Positions 35,565-46,011 of a stretch of DNA of 64,000 bases are shown piece after piece. A model generated the notes under the pieces. That model did no database searches, was not told where the DNA came from, and saw only the letters and a program-made list of their open reading frames with translations. Origin of the DNA: Calycina herbarum (Eukaryota > Ascomycota > Leotiomycetes > Helotiales > Pezizellaceae); contig LLEY01000221.1 in NCBI GenBank assembly GCA_001414485.1, forward strand, positions 1 to 64,000. Direction: 5' to 3'. The translations under genes and the position numbers were made by a program. The first letter of the stretch is position 1. Each line of letters begins with the position of its first letter.

Positions 35565-36497
35565 TCACCCAGCGACAACATTCTTCCTCAAAGATTTCCT
35601 CCCAAAGAAATCTCTCAATCCAGTCGTCTTCGTCGTGGTCACCGCAGCAGCAGCAACCTCCCCCTCACTCTCCTCACTAATACTCTCCTCCCTAACACCC
35701 GTATCAAAAACCCTCTCCTCGTCCCCACAAACAACCACAAACCAGCCCAACTCCCCCCCTTGTTGTAAACCATCCCTTAACTTCTCAATCCACCCAAGTT
35801 GTCTACTCTTCCTCCTAATCTCCCTCGCACTCAGTTCCCCCGCCGTGCCATTAACACTAATCTCCTCCGCCCTCTTCAGCGCCTCGTATTTATTTATTTC
35901 CTCCGCGATGGAGATTCCAAGGTCGATGCGGATCATGTAATCGCCTACGTAGGCGTGGGGCGCGGAGTTGAAGGATAGGTCGGAGGGGTTGTATTCTTCC
36001 AGCAGTTTTACGGAGGACCATGTGTTGAACGGGACTTCTTTTCGCGGGAGGGTCGAGGTTGAGAGGCTCAGACTTGTTTCCGAGTTCGATTTCGAGGAGT
36101 GGGGTGGTGAGGTTTGTGGTCGTTTTCCGTTGTTGTCGCTTGATTGTGAGGGGTTGCGATCGTGGAGAGGGGGATTGGGGTCTGTAGCTCGAGATTTCCG
36201 GAAGGAGAGGGAAGCTTTTAGAGAGGAGCGGGAGGAGGTGTTCTTTTTGGAGAGCGAAGGCGGGGTTGTGATGGGTTCTTCGCGGATGGGGGATTCGGGT
36301 GCGACGGAGTAGGTGGCTGGTGGGGGGTTGCTAGGTGGGAGGAAATCGTATAGTGTGTAGAAGGAGTTGAGGAGCTCGACTGAGGTTGCGGGTGCTACGA
36401 TCCATTCTGATGCTGCGTCTTCGAGATCGTGTTTTATTATGTGTATGCGAATTGCATACCGGTTCCAGCGGAAGCCGTGGACAAGGTAGGTCGGCAT
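35565..36497 (-). CDS. Conserved fungal protein of unknown function (310 residues)
   Basis: Single frame beginning MPTYLVHGFRWNRYAIRIHI, a well-structured start that ends in WIVAPATSVELLNSFYTLY (residues about 32-51). A Ser/Pro-rich disordered region follows (about 60-150). A second structured block has WSSVKLLEEYNP, HAYVGDYMIRIDLG and an ER-like helix. Near the C-terminus LGWIEKLRDGL... GWFVVVCGDEERVFDTG looks like a conserved domain end, followed by a Thr/Ala-rich and basic tail. The split N- and C-terminal blocks around a disordered linker suggest a PH-like or other small fold, but I cannot name it. No signal peptide. Found widely in filamentous fungi to my recollection; role unknown. Confidence 0.75.
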   Translation of the reverse strand: MPTYLVHGFRWNRYAIRIHIIKHDLEDAASEWIVAPATSVELLNSFYTLYDFLPPSNPPPATYSVAPESPIREEPITTPPSLSKKNTSSRSSLKASLSFRKSRATDPNPPLHDRNPSQSSDNNGKRPQTSPPHSSKSNSETSLSLSTSTLPRKEVPFNTWSSVKLLEEYNPSDLSFNSAPHAYVGDYMIRIDLGISIAEEINKYEALKRAEEISVNGTAGELSAREIRRKSRQLGWIEKLRDGLQQGGELGWFVVVCGDEERVFDTGVREESISEESEGEVAAAAVTTTKTTGLRDFFGRKSLRKNVVAG

Positions 36498-38673
36498 TTT
36501 GAGGTTCGTATCGAGTTGCAGCTATCCTGCGTATGGATATTATTCGGGTATATAACAGTTATTGTTTCCAGAGCAGAGTTCCTCAAAATGAGCTCTGGCC
36601 GAAGTATATATTCTCTGCGAAGAATTGAAACAAGAGGTGTTAACGATCTGGTTGGCGCATATAGGCTGAGTTTGCAGCGAATAGAAGCTTGCACGAAATA
36701 GATTGCGCCCGTCGAATGAGGCTTGGAAACAGCCTTCTTGGTGATGTTTTGAGAAGGTGTTACGACGGGAGAGCTGCCTGACCTCTTTTCGATGCGGTGC
36801 GAGTGTTTGGTACGATCAAACAATTGGAAGCGGGAAGAGGAGAAGGGCAAAGGCAGAAGGAGGAGGAGAGGAAAGGATTTTCGAGCTGGCGCTTGTCGGT
36901 GTTTATGTTGTTATATGAACTGGGTCTTCGTCCAATGGTACTTGCGTATGTACCTCCAAGTTGGTGATGCAAGGGAGAGAGCTCTCCATCACCTCTCGTC
37001 AGCTCGTCAGCTGTCGCCCTCCCCTCCTTTCCGTCTTTTCCGTCTTTTCCAGCCCAGCACCCAGCACCCAGCACCCAGCACCTCTCCACCTCCTCTCAGG
37101 GACCCAGTCAGGATATTGCCCCGCTGAGCGTCACAAACTGCCATTTCCAGCTCTTCAAGTGCCTGTGCGCAACCCGAATCTGGTTGAAATGAAATTCGGG
37201 AGACAAGGGAGACAAGGGAGACAAGGCGTCTGTCAGAAACATGGTTGAGCCCTTCGCAGGATGACGATTAAATTGAAAAGATGCAAGGACGCAAATGTGA
37301 TCATCTTTCCAGCACAACCGGAGCCGGCTTTGGTGACGCTTGTGGTTGGGTAAGGCGTGGCTGGTGGAGCAGTCATTGTTTCTTCCTCGGACTTGCGTAT
37401 CTAGAGAGGACAATGCGTTTATCGTTTCTACTCTCTGCCGTCTCGAAGACTCTTGACGGCTCAGAAGATGTTGGTACTTGTAACGGCTTCCATTGTCCTT
37501 GTTTGTTTTCTATTGGTGCAACATTTCATGTTGTGTACCTACGCCGTGTTGGTGGCACAATTCGTGCTTGCCCTCCCGCCGTCTATGAGACACCAGACCT
37601 TCCTTCTCTTCTTCCAGAGTACGAACTGCGTACAGTATACAATGCACCGAAGATCTTGTCTCCTCTCTCCAACAGGAGTCTAGATCTCGATCACGCAAAG
37701 AAGAGGGTTCAGTCGGAAATGAGCTCTTGAAAGGAGATCTTCAGCCTGGTGGGGGGGGGGGAGAAAAGCAATCCCCCTCACGAGATACCTCGGGACTTCA
37801 GTTTCATACATAGAATTATGAGGTGACTTTGAGTGCAGAAAACTCGGAAGGTGATCCCACGGGTCGTCGTTATCGGCGGAGGCCCTCGGGATCGTCCCCG
37901 TAAACCATCTCCTTCCACAGCATCTTCCTTGAATCCCACTTGTTGGTGTGTAACAAAGTCAGTCATACTCCAGTTTTGGGCACGATCCCCCAAAATCTAT
38001 TGGCTTGGCTTTGCTTCTAGGAACTTGCGCTCTCGAATTTTCTTCGAGACGAAACTTTAAAATAAGGAGATTATTTATATTTCAACTTTACTCAACAAGA
38101 TTCAATGACTGCCGAATGCTGCCGCAGGTACTATTTAAAGCTATTATCTATCCATTCAATTCTAAGAATTCAAAAAGACAACCAGATAGAGCATAGGATT
38201 TATTCTCAAACGAGACACGAGACCGGAAATGTTGATTGATGATAAGTAGATGAGAAACTTGAACGCTGATAAATATGAAAATCCCAAAAGACTAATAGTC
38301 CGAAAATTGGCTATTTGCAGGTTACCTGTGAGCATCTATCAAAAAGCTGCTCCTAGGTTACCCATGAATTGTTGCGATTCGCAGGCTACCCGGGAATAGC
38401 TGCAAGGAAAGCCTTCGGCTATTTGTAGGTTGCCTGTAAATAATCTTCTTTTCGTTTTTGGTTCGAGAGGTGATTGTTTATATACATATGAAATTGAAGA
38501 GAAGGAAAGATAGTGAAATAAGAAGAAGAAGTAAATAGTACGAAGAGACTTCCAAACCCTTTTTAGTGTTGTTGATATCTATATTTCAAACTATGGAGTA
38601 GAAACATTCCAGTGTATGGAACAAGGTAAGCAATTTTCCAACAAAAATCCATTCGCTTTCCATCTTTGTATCT
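36498..38673. other. Long intergenic region with short tandem repeats
   Basis: Contains the leader of the 310-residue protein, a CCCAGCA tandem (about 37052-37080), a GGGAGACAA tandem (about 37198-37225) and a run of about ten G near 37750. Around 38310-38440, several variants of GGTTACCTGTGA / GGCTACCCGGGAATAGCTGC / GGTTGCCTGTAAATA occur, related to motifs near 35108. The frames at 36792 and 37281 have no family features. No gene seen. Confidence 0.4.
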
Positions 38674-40023
38674 CTACGCAACAACATCATTCGCTTTTCT
38701 CTCCTTCTTCTCCTCATCAGCAGCTACTCCGTTAGACTCAACATACACCTGTGAAAGAACATCCCCGATCTCCTTTATAAATCTCGTAACCTCAACCTCA
38801 GTACCAACTGTAATCCTCAAACACCCCAAACACCCGTGTTCCTTCCCTCTAAACCTAACCACCACACCTCGGTTCTCAGCCAACTTCTCATACACCTTCA
38901 GTGCAGTAACATTGTCCGGATCTCCTTGCTGATCAAGAATTTCCACCAGCAAAAAGTTACTCTTCGTCCCACCTCTAAACCTACCCACGCCTTTTATCTT
39001 CGGAAGTTCGGATAATAATCGATCCCTCTGAGCGAGTATCCGAGCCAAATTACTCCTCATAACCTTCAACCCCGCCTCCTGTAAAGCCAAAGTAGCAATC
39101 TCGCTCGTAGGATTGGGGATATTATAAGGAGCCTTCATGTTATTCAACAACGTCGCAATAGCCGGATCCGTAAACGCAGCACCAAGTCTAATACCCGCCA
39201 ATCCAAAAGCCTTAGACATAGTCTGCATAACCACCAAATTCGGCCACTCCAAAGTCCATTCCGCGACCGACGAGCCCTCGGGTGCAAAATCAATATATGC
39301 TTCGTCCATCACCACGATTCCGTTCCAAGTAGGGTGTTCGAGCACTTTCTGTAAGTCCTCTTTGCGGATTAGAGAGCCGGTTGGGTTTCCGGGCGAGCAG
39401 ATGTATATGATTTTTATGTTCGTGGATTCGGAGGAGGAGAGGGTTGCGAGTATGGTTTCGACATCGAGGGCGAATTCAGGGGCTGGGAGGAGAGGGATTT
39501 TGACGAGGCCTACGTCGTTTACTTGTGCTGAGACGGAGTACATGCCGTAGGTTGGTGGACAGACGAGGATTTTGTCTCTTCCCGGTATGCAGAAACATCG
39601 CATTAGGGCATCAATTGCCTCATCGCTTCCTACACCAACAAAGAGACTATCTGGCGTGAGGGTTTTGGTTGTGTGGACGTGGGTATTTCTCAATTGGCAT
39701 AACAATTGTTTGAGATCGTGTTGGTGTGGATCTGGGTAGCGGTGCAAGCCTAGGAAATCGATTGAAGGATCGCTTGCAGATTTTGAAGGTAGGGAGGAGC
39801 CATTGAGGGAGAGGGAAGGACCGAAGGCATTTTCGTTGGCGTCGAGGAGGATATTTGTGCCATCATCTTTGTAGTCACTTTGGTTGTGAGTCAGTAACTG
39901 GGAGCTTCAGAGATGGTGGGGGTTTTGGTTTTTCTACTCTCTTGCACAACGATATGGTTGTAATTGAAGGATATTTGAACGAGCACATGTCTGCAGATTG
40001 AAAGGAGATTTGGCTGGTGACAT
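38674..40023 (-). CDS. HIS5: Histidinol-phosphate aminotransferase
   Basis: Exon 1 (40023-39938) and exon 2 (39877-38674), with a 60-nt intron (GTAGAA...CAAAG), give 429 residues. It performs the PLP-dependent step from imidazole-acetol phosphate to histidinol phosphate in histidine synthesis. Motifs are PYRCARDDYKDDGTN across the splice, LLDANENAFGP, GVGSDEAID, CSPGNPTG, VMDEAYIDF and the PLP lysine in TMSKAFGLAGIRLG (about Lys251), ending with VVRFRG and LRITVGT. Length is typical for fungal His5, with an extra hydrophilic C-terminal tail (EEKKERK). It is divergent from SNU23 with a 284-bp gap. Assignment is secure. Confidence 0.96.
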
Positions 40024-40307
40024 GATGGATATTTTGTTTCAATTGCAAAAGAACTGATGTTGTTGATGACTGAGTGAAAGTTGTCATGGAGGGGTCAATA
40101 AATTTGGGGAGAATCGAGGCCGAACTTCGGAAGGCGATCCTTGGCAAGAGCAAGGCTGACAGCTCAGGCTGAAGAACCTTGAAGCTTCACTCTAGCTCTC
40201 AAGTCAACAACAATACCTCCAATACCTTCAAACCCAACTACAAGTCCCATCATCTTCCCTCACCATAACACCTATTTGAAGATACCAAAGCTCGCAAAAC
40301 CGCAACC
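40024..40307. promoter_or_regulatory. Divergent HIS5-SNU23 promoter
   Basis: The 284-bp gap separates two head-to-head housekeeping genes and must contain both promoters. TGACTGA at about 40069 and nearby TGACTC-like sequence just inside the HIS5 intron resemble a cross-pathway (Gcn4/CPC1) site, but this is a weak match. Confidence 0.4.
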
Positions 40308-41015
40308 ATGTCCTCCAAAAAAGGCGCCTACGAAACAACAGCCTCAGACACCGACTTCCGAAAAAAGTACGACCGCGCAGAATACGCCCAGAAAGCAGCC
40401 GACCGCGAGGCCGCCGAAAAAGTAGAATCCAAAGCCCGCTACGAAGCCAAACTCGCAGGAAAGAAATACTATGCCCCCCTAACCGGCGAAGAAACCCTCA
40501 CGCAAGCCCGCGACTCCCGTCTCGACGTCTCCCAGAATGTCGGGAAAATCATGCTCATGCCCGCCGGCGCGGCGACGGGCAAAAGAGGGAGAGGGGCGGG
40601 CTTCTATTGCGCGGATTGTGATTTGACGTTCAAGGATAATTTGCAATGGGTGGAACATGAGAATAGTATGCAGCATCTGCGGGCTATTGGACAGACGGGG
40701 GAGGTTAAACGGGCTACTGTTGAGGATGTTAGGAGGAGGATTGAGGAGGTTTGGGAGAGGATGGAGGAGGAGAAGCAGTCGAATGTTAAGAGTCTTGGGG
40801 AGAGACTGGAGGTCCGGAAGATTGAGGAGGAGAAAGATCGAGAAGAAAGGAGACGGAAGAGGAGGGAGTTGGTGGAGAGGACGAGGGCCAAAAAAGAGGA
40901 GGAGGTCAAGGTCAAGAAGGAATATGGAGAGGATGTTAGGGTTGAGGGAGAACACGACGAGGATGATATGATGGCCAGCATGGGTATCGTTGGGTTTGGG
41001 TCTTCCAAAAAGTGA
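40308..41015 (+). CDS. SNU23: Snu23, U4/U6.U5 tri-snRNP C2H2 zinc-finger protein
   Basis: Single exon, 235 residues. The N-terminal motif (DTDFRKKYDRAEYAQKA) and the ARDSRLDVSQNVGKIML segment are typical of Snu23/ZMAT2. The U1-like zinc finger uses Cys101, Cys104, His117 and His123 (YCADCDLTFKDNLQWVEH). A charged coiled-coil follows (Glu/Arg/Lys-rich, about 140-215), with a short C-terminal MASMGIVGFGSSKK tail, the conserved end of the family. Snu23 joins the spliceosome with the tri-snRNP and acts in B-complex activation near the 5' splice site. No introns. Codon use in the first third is more C-ending than in the rest. Confidence 0.95.
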   Translation: MSSKKGAYETTASDTDFRKKYDRAEYAQKAADREAAEKVESKARYEAKLAGKKYYAPLTGEETLTQARDSRLDVSQNVGKIMLMPAGAATGKRGRGAGFYCADCDLTFKDNLQWVEHENSMQHLRAIGQTGEVKRATVEDVRRRIEEVWERMEEEKQSNVKSLGERLEVRKIEEEKDREERRRKRRELVERTRAKKEEEVKVKKEYGEDVRVEGEHDEDDMMASMGIVGFGSSKK

Positions 41016-41709
41016 GTCGGGGGATTTTTCATCCAGGTTGGTATTCAATGATTTAGCGATGGCGTTTGGGCGGTGGGATCCACAAGGTGTATCAAAAGTC
41101 GGATGAGTGACTGCAAAGCTTTCTATTTCATTAAGGAAGAAAGTGTTAGTAGATGGAGTCCAACAGGAAATTTCAAGTCTCTCCGCTGTGGAAACGCGGC
41201 CAGAGAGAGAAAGAAACATTATGCCCTGCCTTCTCTTGCCAAGTAATAAAACTAGGAGAAGTGAACATTACTCTGCGAATCCCACATTTCGCAATAGTTG
41301 GATTTATCACGTTTGGGAGAATCACGACTATTCTCCTATATCTTCTCGAACAATTACAAATATTCTCCGAGACCTTTTAGGAGAATCAAGAATCTAAGTT
41401 TGCCAAATAGTTTCGAATAATACTTTCAATTATTCTAGATCGTTCATACAATTGAAGAAAAGGGGTGTTCCCTTGGATTCCAGTTTTCCAGTTGAAGAAC
41501 AATTATGTTTGAATTCAATTAACAAAAAGGAAAACCCAACCCTTACAACCCCATGCAGAAACTCCGGCGCTGAAAAATGCAAGCAGCCGTTAATCATAAA
41601 CAATACCCCGTTCTAGCCAGTGAGTGCTGAAAGTCTCTGACAACCATTGAAACCAAAACCCCGGGATTGATCGAAAAACAGTGTGAATGCTGCCAACTCA
41701 AACCCATGA
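41016..41709. other. Intergenic, no gene seen
   Basis: Convergent 3' ends of SNU23 and a 2EXR gene. Repeated GGAGAAT motifs occur near 41310-41390; nothing else supported. Confidence 0.4.
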
Positions 41710-42621
41710 TCAATCTTCCCACAACAAACACATCCCCAAATCCTGCATCTCTCCCTTTGACATAAAAGTAATCTCCGGGATCTTCACAGGAGGTGGTGGA
41801 GGCACTTTTTCGATATCCGTCCCATCAGACGAAGTAACATCATCTTGATTATCGTCCTCGCCTTCCACTCCTTCCCCTTCTGCAACATCCTCCCCATCCT
41901 CACTCCCAACCACAATACCCATCCGCTGGCGTTTCCAGCAATTCCCTAGCCAAGTCACAATCCGACCCTCATATTCTCTTCCAGCAAACATAATGTCACC
42001 CTCTTCCCCCTGCTCCAAACTCAAGGTTTCTAGATTCTCAAAGAGGAGAAGACAGTTTGCGCTATCCCGTCTCATACCCATGAAACTAAACCATAAGGCG
42101 ATTTTCCCCCCAATACCCAAAAATCGAGTCTCCCCCATAATCTGTAAGGACTTCCGGGACCAGGTAAAGTATTTGAATGCTGTAAGCGTGTGACAGCTAT
42201 CCAAGTGTAGGGTGTCTCGAGTAGGGTCGAAATAAATGGGGTAGATGAAATTGTCTTCGAAGCTAAGTTTATAGCGCCTCAGTGCTCGACCACGGGATTC
42301 CTGGTTGATGAGAAGGAGCGAAGGAAACTCGTAGATGCCCTGGCATTTCTCGACGAGGCGCGTTGTATTTCCGTAGATACCATCCTTTTCGCGGGGAGAT
42401 CCGACGATGGTCTCCTCGTCGTGCACGAGTGTGATGGTTATGACTTGGGGGTCGGGCAGTGAGAGGTCCCAAATCTCCTCACGAAGCTCTTTTGGGAGGT
42501 CTTTGAAGCGGTGGAACGTGGAAGTAGGCGTGGGTTTTGTTTTGGGTTTATGGGTATGAGAGGTATCGCTCCAGAATCCCGGGGGCCATTCTGGTTTGCC
42601 TCCAAACCAATTAGACGTCAT
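41710..42621 (-). CDS. 2EXR-domain protein (303 residues)
   Basis: A single intact frame. The domain signature FHRFKDLPKELREEIWDLSLPDP lies at about residues 36-58. It is followed by the expected FPSLLLINQESRGRALRRY block (the C/N-x-E-S-R motif) and YFDPTRDTLHLD, the F-x-P-x-x-D-x-L block. The C-terminal third is acidic (EDGEDVAEGEGVEGEDDNQDD) with a poly-Pro stretch. 2EXR proteins are abundant in filamentous fungi, especially Leotiomycetes, and have no known biochemical role; the F-box-like start is suggestive only. It lies next to another 2EXR gene on the same strand. Confidence 0.88.
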   Translation of the reverse strand: MTSNWFGGKPEWPPGFWSDTSHTHKPKTKPTPTSTFHRFKDLPKELREEIWDLSLPDPQVITITLVHDEETIVGSPREKDGIYGNTTRLVEKCQGIYEFPSLLLINQESRGRALRRYKLSFEDNFIYPIYFDPTRDTLHLDSCHTLTAFKYFTWSRKSLQIMGETRFLGIGGKIALWFSFMGMRRDSANCLLLFENLETLSLEQGEEGDIMFAGREYEGRIVTWLGNCWKRQRMGIVVGSEDGEDVAEGEGVEGEDDNQDDVTSSDGTDIEKVPPPPPVKIPEITFMSKGEMQDLGMCLLWED

Positions 42622-42937
42622 GGTGTTGAGTTGAATGAAGTGAATGAGGGGGTGTTTTCACGACGTATTATGATGGGATGCCGATTTCGGATGTTTAGAT
42701 GAACCATTCGTAAGAGGCTGTAATCGTTTGCTAGTAAAGGCGTCTGTAGAACCGAATATGAAGGTGGCAGTGAGCAACTATAGATAACCTTAGCGAGAAG
42801 TCTGGTTTTTCCGACCTGATAGATGAACCGCGAAGGGGGGCGGCGATGTTGAGGAAGGAGCAACTGCTAGGCAAACCGGACAATGTGTTTCAAATGCGAA
42901 GCGATCAAATCAAGAGCTACGATGCAATGTCTACAAT
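42622..42937. other. Short intergenic gap
   Basis: Promoter of the 303-residue 2EXR gene and 3' end of the next 2EXR gene. No other feature. Confidence 0.4.
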
Positions 42938-43654
42938 TTATTGCAATTCGTCCGGATCAACGTTGTGCTGCTGTGAGTTGTCGTGATGGTGTGGACATTG
43001 ACATCGGAATATTGACTCGGGAATGTGGCATGAACTCTGGAAGTAGCCTGCGTCACCCACAATAGCCATCCGATAAACTCCAATGGGAGATTGTCTCGGA
43101 TCCAAATCCAAAGCTAAATCTAGTGGGAAGAATCTCTCGTACCGATGGCTCAGACATAAAATGTCGATTTCTGGATTAAATATGACGGGGTTCCCCAACT
43201 TATCTCGGAATTGTGGCAGATTTACGTCCAGGCTTGCCCACTGCAAAGCGAAGAGCCTGGCGTTTTGGTGGATGTGAAGAATAGGGGGTACGCTTTGATA
43301 TGACGCTTGGAAGTGGTGAATGCAAGATTCTGGCTCGTCTAGAGGAGCTTTGGGGGACAATGTGATGTGTCGTGGCAATTCTGCTAATGTTGATGCCATG
43401 TACTCGCTCCAGATGGCCCTTTGAATCTCGGTGGGAAGGCGGGGAAAGGGATGGAAGGCTGGCGTGTCATTGGCGTGGTAGCAATCAGGATTGAAAAGTT
43501 TACATTTCCTACAAGAAACTGCCTGCAAATGTCGACGTCGAAATTCGGCAATCGCCTGTATTTTAGAACAAGACATAGATAGTTCTAATACAAGGAGCAT
43601 GAGACTGAAGTTGGAGAAGTCCTGATGGTCGGGTACCCTGCATTTCAGCTTCAA
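42938..43654 (-). CDS. Short 2EXR-domain protein with a Cys cluster
   Basis: The 2EXR start motif FHPFPRLPTEIQRAIWSEY occurs after an N-terminal Cys/His segment (SCRKCKLFNPDCYH) that could bind a metal. ILHIHQNARLFALQWASL and VIFNPEIDILCL match the later 2EXR blocks. The true start is uncertain: internal Met codons at MLLVLE or MSCSKI would shorten the 238-residue frame by about 17 to 26 residues. The C-terminus carries a second His/Cys patch (CHIPESIFRCQCPHHHDN). Same strand as the preceding 2EXR gene, suggesting local duplication. Function unknown. Confidence 0.75.
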   Translation of the reverse strand: MKLKCRVPDHQDFSNFSLMLLVLELSMSCSKIQAIAEFRRRHLQAVSCRKCKLFNPDCYHANDTPAFHPFPRLPTEIQRAIWSEYMASTLAELPRHITLSPKAPLDEPESCIHHFQASYQSVPPILHIHQNARLFALQWASLDVNLPQFRDKLGNPVIFNPEIDILCLSHRYERFFPLDLALDLDPRQSPIGVYRMAIVGDAGYFQSSCHIPESIFRCQCPHHHDNSQQHNVDPDELQ

Positions 43655-43927
43655 GGTACCAGTGAGGCGCCCCGAGTGACAATAAAAGCGGCGGTTGATA
43701 ACTCTTACTCAAACTTTCTAGGAATGTTGCTCTAAACAGTTGAGACAATTTGTGATTAATTTTTGGAACGATTTAGAAGAATCTTGCTTGTGCTAAACAC
43801 TGGAAACTGACCCTAGCCTAGTGAAAGCGGTGAAGATGGCAGAAAAGAAGATACCCCACTTCGAAATGGAGGGGCATAAATTTATTCTCCCCCTCGTCAA
43901 CACCAAGCACTTCCCCCAACCACAAAT

Positions 43928-44987
43928 ATGTTGTACCTAGTAGGTCTCGGTCTGTCCGATGAAACGGATATCACAGTCAAAGGGCTAGAAGTAGTCAAGA
44001 AAGCATCAAGGGTTTACCTTGAAGCCTACACCAGTATTCTCCTCGTTGATAAATCCGTCCTTGTACGTTATTTTCTCCAGCCCACCTCTATTTCTCTGCC
44101 ATTTATTTGGAAACGCACTCCGAGTAAACATGGAAATTACAAAAAACTGACCAAACTGATATGTAGTAGGAAAAATACTATGGCCGAGAAGTAATCCTCG
44201 CCGACCGAGAGATGGTCGAATCCTCCAGCGATGAAATCCTCGCAGACGCCCAAACCCTCGATATTGCATTTCTAGTCGTTGGAGATCCGTTTGGGTACCT
44301 TCCCCTTTCCTTCTCTTTCAAATCTCAAAGTATCTTACTGACCATAATCTTTTCCCCAGAGCAACAACCCACACAGACCTAGTCCTCCGCGCCCGCGAAC
44401 TCTCCATCCCCCTCCGCACAATCCCCAACGCCTCCATCATGTCAGCAATTGGCAGTACTGGGTTGCAACTCTACAACTTCGGCCAAACTGTATCAATGGT
44501 CTTCTTCACAGAAACATGGAAACCTGCATCCTTCCACGATCGCATACGAGAAAACCGCTCTATCGGTCTGCATACTCTTGTCTTGCTGGACATAAAGGTC
44601 AAAGAGCAGAGTCTGGAAAATATGGCGAGAGGAATAAGGATTTATGAGGAGGCGAGGTATATGACTGTGGGCCAGTGTGCGAGGCAGATGCTGGAGATTG
44701 AGGAGATCAAGAAAGAGGGGGGGGAGGGGCTGGAGGGTGTCTATGGGGAGGAGAGTTTGGCTGTTGGTGTTGCGAGGGTGGGAGGAAAGGACGAGAAGTT
44801 CGTTAGTGGGACGCTAAAACAGCTTTGTGATGCTGATGAGGTTTTGGGTGGTCCGTTGCATAGTTTGGTATTGCTTGGGAGGAGGACACATGAGTTGGAG
44901 AGTGATTATGTGAGGGAGTTTGCGGTGGATAAGGAGTTGTGGGATACGATTTGGAAGAGGGATTATGAGGGGAAACAGCAGGGTTGA
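43928..44987 (+). CDS. DPH5: Diphthine methyl ester synthase
   Basis: Three exons (43928-44062, 44170-44294, 44360-44987) give 295 residues. Dph5 is the SAM-dependent tetramethylating enzyme in diphthamide formation on elongation factor 2. The start [20 protein letters not shown], then [38 protein letters not shown] across the second splice, [21 protein letters not shown] and the later [19 protein letters not shown] are all diagnostic. Length matches fungal Dph5 (about 285-300). A housekeeping gene with no lesions. Codon use in the final third is more AT/G-rich. Confidence 0.96.
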
Positions 44988-46011
44988 CTTTTGAATGTTA
45001 GTCTGTTGATATATATGATGATCACTCTGTGAACCCTGTTCATGAAAGGGGGACCAGGGGCAAGATGCTTGATCTGTGGAAATGAGAATAGGTCAAGAGT
45101 ATTCGTAACTTACTAAAATACTTCAATGGGGTGCTCCCCAAGTAACTTGAATAGAGCAGAGTTTTGAATAGGGATACGAGGGAGTAACACCCTGCCACTA
45201 TTCTCTTCAGTATAACAATGAAATAAATACTCCTAAATTCCATCAGATTCGCCGTTGAAGATTGAATGCGGAGAAAATGATGAGAAAAAGCAACGTTGTT
45301 GCTACCTGCAAGTGAGGAGGACCCAATCACGGATAGATGCAGAAACATGTCCACACAAACCCCTCAAATAATGCCAACTCAAATTGTATACAGACCCATT
45401 ACCAAGGTTCAGGCAGCTTGAAAGAAGGATGTTGGGTGTTGATTCATAAAGAGAAGAGTGTTAGAAAGGTTGCGATAGGCTTTCTCAGTGGGAGTAAGAA
45501 CTGTCCAGTTTCATGCCACATGTTCCTTTCGTCTGGTGTCCAAATTCACTACAAAGTGCTTGGTTTGATTGAGCAAGTTTTCCCTCTTTGCTGCAAAGAT
45601 TTTGGGGTGAACGTGAGGAGGAAAAGTGAATCAATTGGAAAAAGGCAGGGCAGGCACGACCTTCACTCGCCTAATCCAAGGGCGCAACCAGATATTTTGT
45701 TCCTTCCTATTTCTTCAACAACCTCATCACGACAACCAAAGAGTGGAACTATTCAACTCAGGTGGCATCAATTAGGTCAATTCAGTTTCCGACTAGTTGG
45801 TCAGTTGGCCAGTTGGTCAATCTTTGCAAGGACCAACAAACTCTGGTACCTGACATACCTGTCTGTACCAGAGAGGTTGTTCCTGCTTCAGCAAACGGAG
45901 CTTGAACTCTTCAAACATACTCAACCACCACACCACAGCCCTCCACAACTAAAACACAACCTCCGCAACTCTAAGACACTCCGTCATTGACTCGCAACCT
46001 CGTCAATCGCA
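44988..46011. other. Intergenic, no gene seen
   Basis: 3' flank of DPH5 and promoter of the zinc-knuckle gene. A GGTCAGTTGGCCAGTTGGTC short repeat lies at about 45798-45819, and a CTCCACAAC/CCACCA-rich leader precedes the next ATG. The long frame at 45337-45990 has no family features. Confidence 0.4.

Noticed and set aside
37281..37730. 149-codon open frame
   Set aside because: No family resemblance and it overlaps equally long frames in other phases.
45337..45990. 217-codon open frame
   Set aside because: No recognisable motif; it overlaps the promoter of the zinc-knuckle gene and has coding-unlike composition.
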